Virus record (IMG/VR): IMGVR_UViG_3300028024_000007
Span: 28,780-92,779 of that record
Reading direction: 5' to 3' (one strand)
DNA length: 64,000 bases
DNA from: a virus
How positions within the stretch are numbered: position 1 is the stretch's first letter; every line of letters begins with the position of its first letter. Positions 62,631 to 64,000 of this stretch are shown here, in pieces. The position numbers and the translations under genes are program-made. The notes below the pieces were generated by a model. The model worked only from the letters and a program-made list of their open reading frames with translations, was not told where the DNA came from and did not search any database.

Positions 62631-64000
62631 GGGTGCAGCGGATCCTACTCCGGGACTTCTTCGGCTATCGCAAGGAGGAGGTCGAGTTCCCGGAGGCCGG
62701 CCTGGTGTGTGTTGTCGGGCCGAACGGGTCGGGCAAGAGCGCGCTCGGGGTGGAGGCGCTGGCCTGGGCGCTCTGGGGGAAGACCGTCCGCGACGCCGAC
62801 CCGACCCCGGACGGGGACGTGGAGGTGGAGTTCCGTGGCGACGCCTCGGGGGTCGGCGAGGACACCCTGGTCCGGCGCGTTCGGTCCGGGCGCCGCCTGG
62901 TCGACCTGCGCATGCGTGAGACCGCGGAAGGCGGACCCGAAGACGGCGGCCTGGAAGGGTGCCGCGACATCTCCGGCCAGACACCTGCGGAGACGCAGGC
63001 CAAGGTCGACCGCGAGTTCGGCGACTGGCGCCGGTTCGCGGCGACCCGGGTGTTCTCCCGGTCGCTCCTGTCCCGCTTCTCGAACGCCACGAACAAGGAG
63101 CGCCAGACCCTGCTGGAGTCGGTCCTGGGGCTCGAGCAGTTCACCCGGGCCGAGAAAGAGTGCCGCAGCGTCCTAGTGATGCGCCGGGCCAAGTCCGTGG
63201 TGGCGGACGGCGCCGTCCGGGAGGCGGCGAGCTCCCTGGAGCGCTCCCGCGCGGCCCTGGCGGGCGAGAGGGGCGGGCGGGACGTGGGGGTCATCTCCCA
63301 GGAGGTCGCCGTCCTGGCGCAGCGCCACGCGGCCCAGGTGACGGCGTCGCAGGCGCTCCGGGCCCGGGCGGAGCGGGTGGCGGCGGTCCTGCGGAAGATG
63401 GAGGCGGAGGACTCCGAGAAGCTGTCCAAGATCCGGATGCTCTCGGAGCAGGTGAAGGCGCTGCAGGGGAAGGTGAAGTCCGGGTCCGACCTGAAGGACT
63501 GCCCCGTATGCCTCCGCCCTGTCGGGGCGGACGAGCGGCACGAGATCGTCGTGCACTACTCGACGGAGCTCGCCCCGGTGAAGTTCACGAAGGAGCAACT
63601 GGAGGCCGAGCGCGCGGCGGCGGCCGGGGACCTCGCTGACATGAGGCAGGCCGAGGCGGACGTCCGCGCGAAGCTCCGCGAGCCGCTGGAGGACGTCGGG
63701 ACGCCGCTGGTCAAGCTCCAGTCGGAGCTGGCGGCCGCGAAGGGCCAGGAGGAGACCAGGGCCCGGCTCCAGAAGATGGTCACGATCGACACCAAGCGCG
63801 TCCAGGACGCCGAGCTCGAGGCGGCCAAGTTCAAGCGCGACATGCAGGTGGCGGAGGCCGCCTGCGAGGCGCTGGGGCCGCGCGGGGCGCGCGTCCGGGT
63901 GTTCCGGGACGCCCTGGGCCAGTTGAACGCGGCGGCCGCGCGCGTGCTCTCCAAGCTCGGCATGGACATCACCGTCCGGGTCACGGACAAGAAGGTCCAG
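62627..64000 (+). CDS. gp46 / SbcC-like ATPase subunit (truncated by window end)
   Basis: The frame starts at GTG 62627 and stays open to the end of the window (458 codons). It has Walker A GPNGSGKS (31-38) near the N-terminus, long helical coiled-coil arms, and a zinc-hook CPVC (292-295) at the right distance, as in SbcC/Rad50/gp46. It forms a complex with the gp47-like nuclease that processes DNA ends. The C-terminal Walker B half lies beyond base 64000. Confidence 0.8.
   Translation, partial: MRVQRILLRDFFGYRKEEVEFPEAGLVCVVGPNGSGKSALGVEALAWALWGKTVRDADPTPDGDVEVEFRGDASGVGEDTLVRRVRSGRRLVDLRMRETAEGGPEDGGLEGCRDISGQTPAETQAKVDREFGDWRRFAATRVFSRSLLSRFSNATNKERQTLLESVLGLEQFTRAEKECRSVLVMRRAKSVVADGAVREAASSLERSRAALAGERGGRDVGVISQEVAVLAQRHAAQVTASQALRARAERVAAVLRKMEAEDSEKLSKIRMLSEQVKALQGKVKSGSDLKDCPVCLRPVGADERHEIVVHYSTELAPVKFTKEQLEAERAAAAGDLADMRQAEADVRAKLREPLEDVGTPLVKLQSELAAAKGQEETRARLQKMVTIDTKRVQDAELEAAKFKRDMQVAEAACEALGPRGARVRVFRDALGQLNAAAARVLSKLGMDITVRVTDKKVQ

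Noticed and set aside
1-64000. tRNA genes, CRISPR arrays, integrase and attachment sites
   Set aside because: None recognised by eye. A dedicated tRNA and repeat search would be decisive.

Overview
This window is a 64-kb piece of a large, very GC-rich tailed-phage genome. Every gene I can support is on the + strand. The order is head morphogenesis, contractile tail (sheath, tube, tape measure, baseplate), fibres, host interaction and lysis, then replication and recombination. Tail sheath, tube, gpD-, gpV-, gp25- and gpJ-like baseplate genes make it a myovirus. No large terminase, portal, integrase, lysogeny repressor or tRNA was recognised; terminase and portal probably lie upstream of base 1. 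Several proteins carry Gram-negative-type lipoprotein signals, and promoters resemble TTGAC-N18-TANNNT. I infer a high-GC Gram-negative host, possibly a myxobacterium, but this is not proven.

Layout. 1-6.4 kb: Mu gpF-like head protein, an HNH endonuclease gene, small head genes, scaffold-like protein, major capsid protein and an intrinsic terminator. 6.4-14.6 kb: connector and completion proteins, sheath, tube, tail assembly chaperone with a programmed -1 frameshift, tape measure. 14.6-23.9 kb: baseplate, with a gpJ-like gene that lacks a normal start codon. 23.9-29.5 kb: three fibre genes sharing a short repeat. 29.5-31.5 kb: a glycosyltransferase-like gene, a radical SAM gene with an N-terminal SPASM-like region, and a DUF2829 (Tad2-like) candidate anti-Thoeris gene. 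31.5-34.8 kb: probable lysis and envelope cassette with lipoproteins, a papain-like protease and a holin-like protein. 34.8-38.4 kb: a second structural block with paralogues of a head gene and of the first fibre. 38.4-50.1 kb: RuvC-like nuclease, many small genes, a DUF932-like gene broken by a frame change, a sigma-like factor, a helicase with an intein, lipoproteins and a UDG-like protein. 50.1-57 kb: cytosine methyltransferase with an overprinted second frame, replication initiator-like protein, DnaC-like loader, PAPS-reductase-like protein, DnaB helicase. 57-64 kb: a T4-type recombination set (UvsY-like, gp32-like, UvsX, gp47 and gp46, the last cut by the window edge).

Expression appears to use at least two promoter groups. 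Structural and lysis genes have TTGACR-N17/18-YANNNT elements. About a dozen have the -10 only 6 or 7 bases before the start codon, so leaderless transcripts are likely. Replication-side clusters instead begin with AT-rich TTTNCN-like-N18-TANNNT elements, three of which overlap an imperfect palindrome and have long leaders with a CCCAGGAG ribosome-binding site. A phage-encoded sigma-like protein directly follows one of these elements.

Third-position GC drops in discrete patches: the end of the gpF-like gene plus the HNH gene, the intein, the distal fibre domains and the methyltransferase. These look like recently acquired or exchanged segments in an otherwise uniform genome.
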